Shown here piece after piece: positions 26,201 to 41,200 of a stretch of DNA of 64,000 bases (positions are counted from its first letter, which is position 1; every line of letters begins with the position of its first letter). The position numbers were made by a program, and so were the translations under genes. The DNA comes from Lytechinus pictus (lineage: Eukaryota > Echinodermata > Echinoidea > Temnopleuroida > Toxopneustidae). Location of the stretch: the NCBI RefSeq assembly GCF_037042905.1, contig NC_087253.1, forward strand, positions 10,335,001 through 10,399,000, given 5' to 3'. Below the pieces are notes generated by a model, which ran no database searches, was not told the DNA's origin, and saw nothing but the letters and a program-made list of their open reading frames with translations.

Positions 26201-29200
26201 TGACGATTCATCAGCAAGTTGGTTGATTTTCCCCTTTCTCTCTTGCTGGGTGTACTGGCTCCTTGTTACAGACTGGATCAATTCGGTTTCAGCATCTGGA
26301 AACTGGGCATCTCCTTCCTCCATCTCAAGGTCATCCTCAATGACAATCTCCAGGTTTTCGGCTGAACTGGATTTCCTTGAAGCATTGGGAATCTGAATTG
26401 AAAGCGGTGACATGGTTGAATCTGTGGCGCTTGATAAGCTAAACGAGCTGCCAACGCTGGAGTCTTTAGACGTATGGGACGTTGAAAGGATGCTGTCGTC
26501 TGTTGACAGGTGGTTTGGGGAATGCCTCGACTCGAGAGGACTCCTGCAAGATTCTTCCGATTGGTCAACTGCTTTCACCTCAGTGACGTCGACCAAAGCG
26601 AGGTTATCCCGAACAAGATCGTCATTAAGAGACACAGATTGATCGGATTCTTCACCAAGACAAGCAATGTCTTCTCTCTGATGAGGTGCATTCTCATTTC
26701 CAATGGAAGGCACTAGGACATGACAGCTTTGGTTTTGAGGAACGGTCTCTTCTACCTCACATGTGGAAGAGGGAAAGCAGTCATCCGATGGGCTAAGCCC
26801 GAATCCAGACACATCCAGCCCAAACCCAGACACATCAACTGAAATGCTTTCTTGGTTGACCTTACTCACATTCTCATCCAGTCTGGAATGGTACAATTCC
26901 TCTCCTGTTGTATGGTTCATACATGCAACCTCCTGGAATTGGGATTCCTCAGTTTCATCATTAACTTCAGTTTCTTTACTCAAAAGGCACACGTCAAGTA
27001 ATACAGTTGTGTCTACACTAAACGATTCTTTGGTTTCTCCTGCTTCAGCACCTGTTGTATATCTTTGGTTTCCAATGTCCTCTGCTTTCTTTGCAGTCTC
27101 CTCTATACAGACACCCTTGTCTCTTAGTTCAAGCAAATGAATATCATCTAAGGCAGTCTTTGAGTCTTTCTGTACTTCAGGACCTTCTAACTTCGGGTTG
27201 TGATTATCCTCTGAGATACTTGATAAAGATTCCATTTGGTTGCTTTCAGTGATACCCACAGGCTTGTCCACCCCACTGCTTCTGAGCGCAAGTTGTTCAA
27301 ACGAAATTCCTCCAACTGCAATTGCATCTGGCGTCCTTGCTTCCATTTCTTTCACGGCTTCTTCAGAATCTGCTCCTGGGCCACTGGTTTTACCATGCTC
27401 CTCTTGAGAACAATCACCTACGAGGACCTCTTCATCCTTAGTCATGTCTAAAGCTTTACCCTTCTCTTGCAGCATCTGACCCTGATGCAACCTATCGCTC
27501 TCGGTCAGATCATCCATCATCACCTGGCCACTTTCTTCCTCACCTTGCACTCCAATTGAAACTTCCTCAGGTTCCTCTCTTTCTGTGAGAATGGTTTGAT
27601 TTGCAGTACTGGACGAATCCATGTCCATGGAATTGCCTTGGACCTGGATCTGGCCATCTGTCGCAGATCCTACCTTCTCTGCGTCTTGTTTCCAGAGACC
27701 CTTCTCCCGAGGAGCTTCTATTTCATCAGAACATATGTTACTCTCATTAGAATGAGTCCAAGTATCATGCTCCTCAGAGGAATGTTGCCTAATATCCAAT
27801 GAAGGCTCACATGAGTCTAAATGACTACTTAAAGGACTCAGAGTTTCCATTCCAGGGTCTGTTGCATCAGTAATTCTTTCCGGTGTGTCCACCTTGTTGC
27901 TGCTTATATCCTCCGCTTCTTTAACAGCAGACTCAACATCCCGTTTCTCTTGGTGTTCTATGACCTCACAACAATCAACAACATTGCTATTTTCCTCCTC
28001 CGCAACACAGCCATCACCTGCAACATCCACTTGGGCCAAACGAAGTCCGTTCTCTCTAATGACTTGGGTATCCACTGCGTCCTGCAAAGATCCACTCTGT
28101 TCACCCAGAGCAATGTCTCCCGTAACAGCATCGCCGCTGCTGGTTTCTTCCTCGAGGCTCTTGTCTTTGACCACAGTATGTGCCCTCCCATTGTCTCTGA
28201 TTCCTGAGTTGATAGTATCGTTCTGAGTTGCATCCTTTGATGGTTGTCCTACCATGGTAAGACTTGTCTCTTGGATCGTATCCTGGCTGGTCCATTCTAG
28301 GCTTGCTTGAAGTCTCTCCATGTGGGCATCGTACCTAAGAGAAAATAAATAAATAATAATAATAATTATAGAGGATTTGTATAGCGCATGTATCCACCTT
28401 GCTAGGTGCTCAAAGCGCTCCTATATTTACCCCGGCTAAGCTAGTCTACTGATTCTGGCGCACACAGTTTTTTAAGGAATCACTTCCTGCTTACTTCCAT
28501 TTACCTCACCTGGGTCGAGTGCAGCACAGTGTGGATAAATTTCTTGCTTAAGGAAAACACGCCATGGCTAGGATTCGAACCCACGACCCTCTGTTTGAAA
28601 GGCGAGAGTCAGAACCACTAGACCACGATGCACCCATTTAATGAAATACATAAATAAAAAATCAATATTTATCACTTTAGAAATATTGTTTGTCTGTCCC
28701 AATAGAACGGTTAAGACTACATTGGCGTTGATTCGGCAGACTCATAACCACACGATAAGGGCAAAGTCAGTTTTGGAGGCTTTGAATGAGATTACAAATC
28801 TTGGAATTGTGATTTTTCAGAGTCTTGCCTCAATTAAAAAAAAAAACAGAACTTTGAAAATCATTCAAGGCGAGACTCGACCCTGCGTCAATGACCTTGA
28901 CTGCAGTGAACTCATAATAGCGCACCGTTTTACCAATCGCGCCACACCAGACGAGCTGGTCGACACATTGTAAAGTACGCTATATTCTGTTCCATGAATA
29001 TTCACGAGGCGTAGTCTTACTAAATAAACCCTATTGGGTGCTAAGTCGGCTGAATCAATGCCAATATAGTCTTAACCCGATAAAACATGCTCTTATGTCC
29101 ATTGCTTGCTTAAGTACATGAAATTCCCTTCCTATATTACTTCTGTTGATGCTAGGATAGATCTCCATACAGGAATAATGACATATCTTATTTACAATAT

Positions 29201-32200
29201 CCAAGTCACATATCATTGCTTGGGTGACAAGGAGACCGTTGCATAATAACTTAAGCCTTACATGTCCACTATGGCCAGTAATCTGAAGTCAGGTTTAACT
29301 TAGACCATGGTCTAACTCTGTGCTAAAAGTATAGGAAGCCAAAAGTGTCAAAATTTGTATTAAGTTGTACGTTTCTTATGTTTACTCAGCTCTTTCCTGA
29401 TTCATCCATGGTGAAGACAACCATCTATTTATATTTCCTTGACAATTATGAATGATTTGAGAGTCAAATGAGCTGAAGTATGATATCTCTACTGTTAGTG
29501 ATTTATGTAACAATTGGCCATCCATACTTAAACCACAACTTTAAACCTGAGTTTAAGTTAAACCCGACTACAGTATACGGGCCTATCCATCTAATCTGTT
29601 TTGCAACTTAGCCCAATAATCATTTTGTCTCGTGAGACAATAATGTACTTATACTTGGTCTAAAACCACTTCTTTTTTTATTAGATTAACTTTTTTCCAA
29701 ACCAAATACTATGAGATAAAGTGGGAAAATGTTTAATTGGTGGAGACTAAGGAAATTAGAATATCTGAGCATTAGACTAAATGAATATGGTTGGGCCAAA
29801 CTGACAGTAGTCAAAGTGGCCCATATTCTGAAGTTGGGTTTTACTTAAACTCAAGTTTAAGTTGGGGTTTAACTATGGAAAGCCAGTTGTTCCATAAATC
29901 TCTTTACAGTAGAGATTCGATGTATCAGTTCATTTGACTTCCAAAACATTATTAACCGCCTGGGAAGGATAAGTACATGTATGACAGTTGTCTTCCCCAT
30001 TAAAGAATTAGTAAAGAGCACAGTAAACATGAGAAGCAATCACTGTAAACAAAATTTTGAAACGTTTGGCTTCCCATAATATTAGCAGAGAGTAAGACCA
30101 TGGTCTAAGTTAAACCCGACTTCAGAATACGGGCCATTGGGTTTAGCCATGAAGATGTTAGACAATCAGAGGGTGACACAACATATTCTCATGCGACATT
30201 TGCTCCGGTCTTAACATCTCAGAGGCCATATGATTAGAGTTGGGACTGCAATAGAGTTTATGGTTCAGAACAATAAGATAAGGATTATGGTTTAGTGTTG
30301 GAGGTTAGATTTTATATTTGGCTTAACGTGCAGATCTTCCATGATAGCAATTGTCTCCAGAGCAGATGTCATGGAACTGGTGGGTGTTTCATAAAGCTGT
30401 TTCTAAGATACGAATGACTTTACACACGACTGGTGATCCTTTCTTATGCTGTGATAGCTCTATGTACTTGAGTTATGACCTAAGAACATGTTCCAGTCGT
30501 GCGTAAAGTTGTGCGTAACTTTACGAACAGCTTTATGAAACACCAACCTGATCAGAGAAATTAGGCCATCTAATATTAGACTAAGTATATAGAAATGGAT
30601 GGACTCACCCCAGAGGAAGTTCATCAGAGCATTCGCTGTCAAGTCGCTTCCTGACAACGTAGATCCCAGACTGCAATTTCATTCCGTCGTAAGAGTCGAA
30701 ACTACTCCTCCGACTGCTCATCCTCGACGACACATCCACCATCCTCTTCTCCACAGAAACAGCAAGCTCCTCGACTTCACTGCCCAAGATGGATTCCTCC
30801 GCAGCCACACGCATGGCCAACTCATGCAGGACTCGCGGTGGCATGTGGTGCCTGGCACGGGAGTGCTGGAACTGTGTCTGGAATCGCAAGACTAGTCGAG
30901 AGCACTGGACCAACAGGCTTTGTTGGTAGAGAGAGGCAGCACAACGGGCGATGGTTTGGAGTGTGTACTTGCGGATGCGGCCGTCGTTGTGTAAACAGTA
31001 GAGGGAGCTCTTGCTTACGCTCATATCTAATAAACCTGATGATCCAAACACATAAATTTCATTTCATCTACTTCAAGTTCTCCTTACAAAACAAATAACA
31101 TACAAGTAGATAGATTGATAGACAGATAGATACTTCTGCGCCTTAAGTTCCATACTGTCAACAACAAAAAAAGAAGTTGTGAAGTTCAATAAAAGACAAG
31201 ATATAAGAGTTTCTTTGACAGCATTTTTTAGCTGACTGCTTGAATTTCTTCTGTATTCAATCAAGTACTAGTGAGGGTTAATGTTGATCATTTTTGGCAA
31301 ATTATATATCATTTTAAATCTTGGGATGTGCTTTTCCACACTCATTAAAAATCTAAAATTCATTTAGGGCGACTTACATGCATTGTTGGTTGGGGGTGGC
31401 TGGTCACACATACATGAGTACAAGTTCTAGTGCAATAGACCAGTTCGTAGTTACTTCATGGACAATTTTGGTCAAATGACCTTTCATTTCTTTCATTATG
31501 ATAGGCAGATTTCAAAGCAAGATATTACTTAAGCTTGCCTTACATAGCAGGATGAAGAAATTGAAAAGACCAGGTGACTAGAATAGCACACCAATGAACA
31601 CTTTATGAAGGTACTTGTTGCATTCCTACTTTGAATGCATATCATAGCATGTTGCACAATGTGCTTGGCAAATTGTGAAATACCAGTCGTTCGTGGACGC
31701 ATTGTTGTTTTTGTGGATGTAAATGAAAACCACAAATCACAAGAATATATAAATAATTAAGACATCAAAGTTGGTGCTTATCTCATTAGATTTTAAACCA
31801 CCATGTCACTTAAGTACAAATGACCTTCCTCTGATCATGCGTAGAATCTTTTGATCATGCGCAGAAAGGAACTACGAACTGGCTTATTGAAATAAGCATG
31901 CATACAGAAGGAAAAATGTTCTATAAAAAACATACCTGAAATATCATTTGTCCAAAACAGGACGTTTACTTTGACAGGATCAAAGACAAAGACTCCTCGC
32001 TCATTCCACGTCACCAAGAATTGATTGCTAAGGAAAAAGAGGACAAAATGAAGGAAAAGAATAGGTATTTAACAGCATTTGTCCAAGTTTGTTTGGAAGT
32101 GCATAATGACATGAATTGGTACATGATATGAGATACACAAGGACTGAATATTATTGTCATTATTATTGATGAATTATAATTTCTGGAATATTTCTTCAAA

Positions 32201-35200
32201 GATGTTGTTCCCCTGGCGACAATGACCCAAATCCTGACCCAAAATGACAATCTTCTTTGCTTTACAATAGGGATTTTTCGCACCGCCACGCAGAACGAAT
32301 TCAATAAAAAAAGTAAATGTATTGAAAATGCAGGTCAAATGACCATAAACAGCTGGGAGGTCTTTGTTGAAAAATGGTGAACCGGGACAGCAACTTCGTC
32401 ATAAGTTTCAGAGCTGACAAATAATTGCAAATGCGTCTTTTGTCCAGAATCTAGGACGAGACTGTTTTGATTCACCAATTTTCGACAGAATTTCTTGGTT
32501 GCTCTTTGTCAAGAAGGGATGTGACAATAGATTTTCGATCTTCTTGAAAGTGTTCTGTATTGCGGTGTGAAAGCTCCCTAATGAGAAAGGTCTCAAACAA
32601 CCCTGCTGTTTATTGGGTGACTTTGATCTACAACAAAAATCTCAGAGAGTGATAATTTCAAGAGAAAGGTTTGAAAATCATGATCACACCCATCACAGAT
32701 TATCCTCACTTTCGCTTTTTTTTTTTTTTTTTTTAATGCATATTGCCCCCCACTACAGTAAAGATTCTGAATATAATAAAATATACCAGACTTAAAAGTG
32801 TCCAAATGATTAGATGTGGACTTACCCGAGAGGACGGAGTATAGGGAAAGCAAGGGACTGGGGAGGATGTTTGTCGTCATCAGATGAAAATTTCACTTCT
32901 CGTCTGGAGGAGAAAAAAGAAATATTTTAGGTTGATAATTAACATCTACCTCATCATCGTTCACCATTGCTAAACGGTAAACTACACATATCACTAAACA
33001 TCAGTCATCGTCATCATCACTTATAACATTATCATCATCATTATGGTTAGCATCATCATAATCATCATCACCGCCATCACCATCGTTATCATAAACACCA
33101 TCTTCATCATCATCACCATCATCATCAGAATTATCATAATGACCATAGTCATCATCATCATCAGCATCATCATCACCACCACCACCATAATCATTATCAT
33201 CATCATCATCAGCATTATCATAATGAACATAGTCATCATCATCATCATCACCACCACCACCATAATCATTATCATCATCATCACCATCATAATTGTCATC
33301 ATCATCATTATGTTCATCAGCATTGATTTAGATTTATGTGTTTTACTGAAGGTATCAATAAAAATATCACTGAAATAGAAATAATGAAACAAAAAGATTT
33401 TCATCATCAATACTACACTGTACATGCATATATCATGCACTTTTCTTACTGCTTTGTGAAATTAAGCGAACTTTAGAAAACCATAATTTTTTTTTCATTT
33501 TGATGGAATTTCCTGTGTTATACTTGTTTACAATTTCTATATTGCATTTGATGCACTTGCTGCCTGGTAGAACTGCCAGAAATCTTACCCTTTGCCCATG
33601 ACAGGAAGCGGGGGAGTGGCTAGAAGCTGTTTGAACTGATGTGTGTTGAGCACTTGACAAAGTGTGTTGGCCTTGATAAAGGGTATAGAAATATAAACAG
33701 CAGAGGTTATTAATCAGTACATGAACTTAGGAAAGTGGGATTGAATGGGGATGGAAAGGGCACAGTTTTAGCCAAACATTAATTCAGTTAACTTTTTCTG
33801 TCCCCGGCGTTCCAATGATTGATATTTCTTATTTTGTATCGTTTATACTGAAATGTATTTTTGTATTATTTGCCGAATAAATAATAATAATATTTCAGGA
33901 AACTTTATGAATTACTCACAAAGAGAGAAATTTAATAATCAATAATCATTAACATACAAAATAGCTGCTAAATAAACATTATCAAAGAGCCAGTAATGAG
34001 AACTTTATCCACTAAAAACAATGGCAATTTTATTTCAAGGAGAAACATAAGCAGAATAGAAAGAAAAATACAAGGAAACACAAACAAATCACAAAGTTTT
34101 AGAGATACATGTAGCATTATAGACAATAATTTTACCTCCCACAGTCTGCTTCCTGGCCTTGCACAAAAGATAGAGGGCTTCTCACTTCCAATCTTACTCA
34201 AAAAACAAGCTCCATAAGCACCATCTCTGTAAATCAAATAGTCATAAGGTCAACAATTGCTATTAAAGCAAACCAATGCACATATAAATAGAAAAGAACA
34301 GTCTGGTTTTAATATACACAGAGTAAAAGAGTATAAAACTTTGATGGATCCGGGAATTTACAAACTGCAAGTGTATGAAATTCTAATTTTTACATAAAAT
34401 AAATTATAAACATGTTCAGACCTTGAATAAGAAAAGATATAACGGTATACATATATTTTACAAATTAACCTTGAGATTACTGGATTGAGTTTACTGGATT
34501 CTGAAAGTTGATGTCGCTAATCAAATAAACAGACAATGAAAGTACTAACCTTAGTTTTGAACCAATCTGGAAAGAGAGTCGCCTGAACAATGAAAACAAA
34601 CAATTAAAAAACTTGGTTAAACTTAATTATTAAAAGGGGAGTTTCAACCAACATCAAGTTATTTTGGTTAACCAATAGAAAATTTCATCTCTCTGTTTTA
34701 ATTCATCAAAAGGTTTTATGAAGAGTTTTACGAAGGTCAGTTGGGTAAGATAAATTTCAATTCAATCAATTCAATTTCAATTTATTTGCTCATAAAAATC
34801 CATACAAAAACACTACATATACAAAGTATCGTATTCACAAAAAAGAAAAACAACAACAACAAATAGAAATAAACATTGGATTGAATATGAGAGGGACAGC
34901 AAGAAAGGAACAAGCCTTGTGATTAGCTGATCCTATAACATAATAATTATACAAGACTTCAATAACAACGATAAAAAAAATCACTAAATTACAACGTAAG
35001 GGGGTGCCTTTTATGCCTGAATGAAATTTATAGAAACAAACTTATTATGAATAACTATTTAATATAGCATCAAACAAAATTTGTCCTTAGCAATATCACC
35101 CATCACAAAACACTATCTTACTTTTTAGGGTCGCATAAGTAGCACCTCGTCAGAGTAGAGATCAGAAGTCTCTCTTCGGCAAAGTCCATCTGAACGACAC

Positions 35201-38200
35201 TTGAGTCGACATCGACAACCAACTCTGACTGGAACTTGAAGAGGCCTGATGGCTAAGAATAGAAATAATGATCATGGTCATCATCACAGTAATATCGTGA
35301 TCAGAATGATGATAGAGATGATGAGTGTTAGGATTTTGAGCACAGTAATGATGGGAATAACGACACGGATCAAGATCATGATCTAAATCATCATAATGGT
35401 GGATGATGATGAGGAGAATGGTGGATGATGAGGAGGAGGGGGAGGAGGAAGAGGAGGATGAGGATAATGATGATGATTATGATGATGGAGATGAAGATGA
35501 TAGCAGTGATGATGTTGAAGTTGATTTTGACGGTGACGATAATGATGGGTATTGTGATGATGGTGTACATGATGAAGATAAAGATGACAATGATGATTAT
35601 GATAATGATGGCGATTGTGATGACAATGTTGATGGTAGGAATGATGTTGAAAATATAAACAGCAATAGAAAATAACAAAATAATATCTATTACAGCCCAC
35701 CCGTTTAGACAGATCCTTTCAGTAATTTGAAATGTCATTGAAGCCCTGCTCATACCTTTGTGTTTTGAACTACACATTGCCGTATTAGCTTAACGCAGCA
35801 ATTCTTGGAAAGGATCCCAGCCCCATCCTAACAAGTACATACATGTACCTTACTGCTATCAGTATTTGAGACTTTTTTACCCTCTATCATCCCCAAAGAA
35901 CACTCTTAGCCCCCCGTCCCAACAGTGACGTACCTTACTGCTATCTGTATTTGTGACAGTGATGTGCCCTATATCATCCCCAAAGAACACTCTTAGCCCC
36001 CCCCCCCCCCCCCCCCCGTCCCAACAGTGACGTACCTTACTGCTATCTGTATTTGTGACAGTGATGCGCCCTCTATCATCTCCGGAGAAGAGTCTTAGCC
36101 CCGCCCCATCCCAGCAGAGACTGGTGATTGTGTGATTACGATGGGTCTGTGTAGCTACCAGTCTCTCTGCCTTCTGCCGCGAGGAAATGTTCAGCTGCCA
36201 CGCGATGACAGCTCCTCCACTTTTCATAAGGAAAAGAGTTGAATTAGACAAAATATCCAAATACTTTAGTAACAGGTAAAATTTAAGAACAGGAATGAGT
36301 AGTGAATGCTGAAAACAAAATTAAATAGGGCAATTCCATAAAATACTGTATGTACATCCGACCCCCTATATGTGGGACCTTCATGAAATTTCCTGTCTCA
36401 GATTTCTGACAGTCTGTAATGTTTTCAAAGGACCATGACTTGGTCAGTTTATGATGCAAAGTAAGACTTGAGAAAAATGGGGATCGGATGTACAAAAAGG
36501 TTATCATTTTATGGCATTGCCCAATAAGCCTGTTCACGGTTGTAAATTGCGCACGAGCAGAAAAAGGTCATTTGAGATAAACCATGAAGGTGGCTTTCAA
36601 ATTCACTGACATAGGCATTTGTGATTTGATGATTATTCATGTATTCCTTTCAAAATATTCATTTTATCACATCCAAGCTGAAGAGTAATAAATAGAGCCT
36701 TCATAATCACTGGTATTTGACAGTAGCCTAAACAATAGTCAAATGTGCCAAAGGCAGACAATAAAACAGATTTCCAAACTTTATCCCTGATGTACTATTC
36801 TAGTCACCTGGTCTATACAATGCCTTTTGTTCTTAGAATTTGAATACTCTACCGCAACATCTACATTTGAAAATGATTGTGCTTATCCTAATGAAAAATC
36901 ACAAAGGTCATTTGAGAAAAGTTTATCATGAGCTAACCGTGAACTGGCTTATATTTGTTAACTGATGGTTCTCAACTCCTCCATATCTTTTCATAGAGAT
37001 CATATTCACCTCCAATCATATCGTTCTAAATCTTGTATCTGTGCATCAGACCAAAATTGTTTTAAAAATTATAAAATTTCAATACAAATTCTATTTTCTG
37101 CCACATATCATGAACATATGATAATTTCCTTACATTTTAATATTCATTTATGTATTCATTTGTTTATTTATTCATTTATCTATCTATTAATCTATTTTAT
37201 TTATTAATTCATTCATTTTATCTATTCAATCATTTATTCATTCATTCATCCATCCATCCATCCGTTCTTTCATTCATCCATTCATTCATCCGTCCATCCA
37301 TCTTTTCATTCATCCATCAATCCATCCATCCATTAATTCATTCATTTAATCACTGGCCAATAGATAAACCTAAAAGGATCAACTATAATACAAATAATAC
37401 CAATCAAAATACTTCTACATGTGAAACATGTGGACAGCTGATCGATCACTTGAGAAGCGAATTTTATGTCAATCCGCAGTGCTCTTTAAAAGCATGCGCG
37501 AATAGGACGCACACGAATATAATTGAGTAGTATGCATGCACCTAACTCAAGTTTGACACTTTAACCAAACCCATGCCTAGAGTGAAGACTAGACTCCAAG
37601 CAGAGCCATATCGAGTCTCACTAGTTAAAGATACATACCAGTTGTGGTAACGATCTCAAAATTACTTCAAACAGAATCCAATAGAATTACCCCACAAGTG
37701 TTTGTATTTATAAATGAAAAATATGTGCCAAATAGCTTTGGGAGAAAATGCGTAATTGCTGAGAAATGAGCAAAATAAGCATGGAATCCCATCAATGTCG
37801 GGTATTTTTCCAAACAATATTAATACACTGTCCCACATGAGCTTTTTTGTGTGAATGATCATCAGAATTATCGGTCTCGAGCTAAGATTTCATGCTTTCA
37901 TTAATATACCAGATCTTTGATATATGATAATATGGTGACGATTAACCTTGAATTTAAAGACTTTCTCATGAAATAATTGTTTGCTGCAGCTACTATCTTT
38001 TACCTTTAAGACTCTGCATTATGCACTATGGAAATTGTGAAAATCAAGGGTCTGTGTCCGCAGACTAATTAAGCATCTGCAAATCAAATGTAAAGTACAT
38101 GTAACACCATAATGAGATTCCAATTTTTATTTCAATCAGAACCTAATGTTTATTACCTCGTTGCCAAGCCGATCACTTTTTCATTTGGAGAGAAAAGAGC

Positions 38201-41200
38201 TTTTGTGAGTCCTTCCTGTAAAGACAAATAGGTGGTGGTGGTGATTTTTTACCTGATTGCTAAGAAAGCATAAATGCTTAGCAAGCAACCAGGAGACCGA
38301 CGGCTTAAGGTCCTCTCCGAAGGACCTGGTACTGAGGATCAATGCCTTACCAAAGGGCACTAGCGCACCAAGTGGGAATCGAACCCGGGTCACCGCAATA
38401 CGAATCCCCCGCTCTACCGACTGAGCTACCGCGCCTCCAAATAATAATAATCAAAATAATATTAGTGACAATAACAATAATAATGTGAAGCATGTATATC
38501 AAAATTAACTAAAATGCATGCAAAATATGGAATAGCAGAAGAAAAATAAATAAAAATCAATTAAATCAGGGGGGCACTCAACTATATATAGAACACATGC
38601 GCGAACACAGGTTTACAAACCCTCCTAAACAAGATTTATCCATTGGTCAAACCTATACCCTATTCAAGTATTTACGTGTGCATTTTTTTACGATTTTGAC
38701 CCCTCAACCCTATAAGGACTGGGCACTGGGGGGGGGCATGATGGCCCCTCTTCTGACCTCGGCCGCCGTTCGCGCGATGGCGAAAAAATTCGGCACACAC
38801 ATTCTTTACCACATAAACTATACGGCAGTATAAAAAAAAATTCTGAAAACAATTATTTTTTTATTTATTATGAATGAAATATGCAAATTTATTCATGAAA
38901 AACATTATTTGCAAATTTAACACCTAATTTCACTTCAATATTTTTTTTCCAGATGTCATCTTTGTAATCTAATTTAAAGTTTCCACAAAGAAAAATTGCG
39001 AAAGCCAATTTAATCCTTTGTATTTCTTTGTTTTTAGAATTTCTTATGTACTTTTTTGTTTTTTCATCTTTTGTTTTTCATTGTTTTTTTCAATGGAAAT
39101 TATTACAGACCATTTGACAACTAAAATAAATCCAAAATTAATCGAGCAGATCAATTATAACGAAAAATAATCACTCTTTTATAAATTTCATCTCCCATAG
39201 ACTTTGTACACAAAGTATTAAATTGAGCCATTTTTGGCATGACATTGTCTCGTAAAAAGTCACGTGAAGCGTCGAGGGGGGCCACCAGTCCTATTAGGGT
39301 TAACATGTACATGTATAACCCATAAAAATATATGTGTTTTACCCCACAACCCTACCCCTTTTGCTTGATTTTGGCCTTTGCCTTTTTGACACCCTAAACG
39401 TGTCACAAGCGTGATGTGCCATGATCAGCAAAAATTACCTTTTACACATATTTTTGGTGGCGCGTGTGTACAGCAATATAGTTGAGTGCCCCCCCCCCAC
39501 CCGTCAATTATAATGTTGATGGATGTTACCTTCAAAACGTTTCTCTCATTTCTGTGCATTTATAAAACACATCAGGGGGAAATTCCCTATTTAAACAAAC
39601 ATTACAAATGTTAGTGTACATGGTTTGCATGTGACTAGAACTTCACATAAACACAATTACATGTAATAAAAAAATACAATCATGTGATTCTACATGATAC
39701 CAACGTTGACCTTGTTGTTCAGAGTACATGTATATGTACATGTATAAGAGAGCAAGTTCATATTAGTCTATAAGCACAGACTCAAATTTGACACTTTAAA
39801 CGATATAAAAGTTCATAGAACGGCGATGCATGAGATTTTATTCAGGGAACTGCTCTTTAGTAACAGATCACCAGGCGTTGTGTAAGGGGATAGGCTGTGA
39901 TACAGGCATGAGACTTTTAGGCCCGAATTCACAAAGGTGGTTTTGAAAACCCACGGTTGAATCCATGGTTTATGCAGATTTCCTGTATAAATTACGCTTA
40001 TTTTACCGCGTATATTAACAAATGTCAAATGCTGATGCGCGCTTTTGTCACAGTGTTGAATTTAGGTCCTAAGATCAATCACTAAGTCTTCTAATTAGTT
40101 GCAAATTTGTGAATGGTTGCTGGTCTATTTCTTGCATCAATAAGTATAAATGAATTTGATATAGTTACACTTGATCTATCACTTGTAAATTTTCAATTGA
40201 AATTTGCAAATATTTTCTGGCAACACCCCAAAAGTTACTATTAATATTTGTTAGGCATCACCTGCACCTGGGAGGCGAAAAGCAAACTGAATCACTGTGA
40301 TCCGCAGGTCTCTCCTTCCAATATAACTGATTGGGAAGATTGCAGGTGGTTTAGTACACTGGGGTTTCCCCCTTCTCTTATCAGGGTTCCCAGCTTTTCA
40401 AGAAAACAAAATTCCCTGATATTTCCCTGATGAAGTTTAGAAACTCCCTGATACCGGTAATTATTCAAACCTATTGCCAGTTTTGCATGTTTTCTAGGTT
40501 TTTTTAAGTTGTTGCAGTGAATTACATTTTTTTTTAAAAAACACCAAAAAAAACCACCATAACCAGTCATTCAATTAATGATGGTTTGATATGCTACAAT
40601 ATATACCAGAGTCTGACTGACTACCGTGCTTTCGACTTCAGGGCCGATCAAAATTCCCTGATATTTTCCTTCATTTAAAACATTTTTCCCTGATTTGAGG
40701 GGTTTTTTAAATCGCATTCCCTGATTTTTCCCTGACTGGAAAAAAGTAAAATAATTTTCCCTGATTTCCCTAATGGGCTGGGAACACTGTCTTATACGAA
40801 TAGTGCAGCGGGTTCTTATCTAGCAAAGGTGAATAGTTAGATCACATTATCATGTGACTTGAGTTGGTTAAATAGTCTTAACTTCATACCTTATTACCAA
40901 TCTGCATCAAGTATTTGAGTGTATCCCTCTGGAAGATATAGAGACCGCCGTGTGACGATCCCAGTGCTATGTACTGACGACAGCAAGTAATACATGTGTA
41001 CTGAAAATAATAATAAGTGAGTACTTGACTGCAAATTTGTAAAATACCAAACAAAGAAATCCAAGTAAATTAACAAGAAACATATATGAAAAAAAGTACA
41101 AATAAACATTTAAATAACTCTTCAATGTGACATTTTAATTATCCACGTGCCTATCAACATCATAACAAGCAGAAAAAGGGAAAACAGTTGAGAGCCTTAT

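Noticed and set aside
26139..28233. Several frames of 65-125 codons overlapping the large HPS5 exon
   Set aside because: Shadows of the 732-codon exon in other frames and on the other strand.
33021..33440. Poly-Met/Ile frames
   Set aside because: Trinucleotide microsatellite translated in several frames on both strands; same for the poly-Asp and poly-His frames at 35383-35777.
38373..38438. tRNA gene on the minus strand
   Set aside because: The A and B boxes are good, but the sequence continues as a SINE body and the acceptor stem does not close. The same applies to the SINE heads at 6.6, 12.7 and 28.6 kb.
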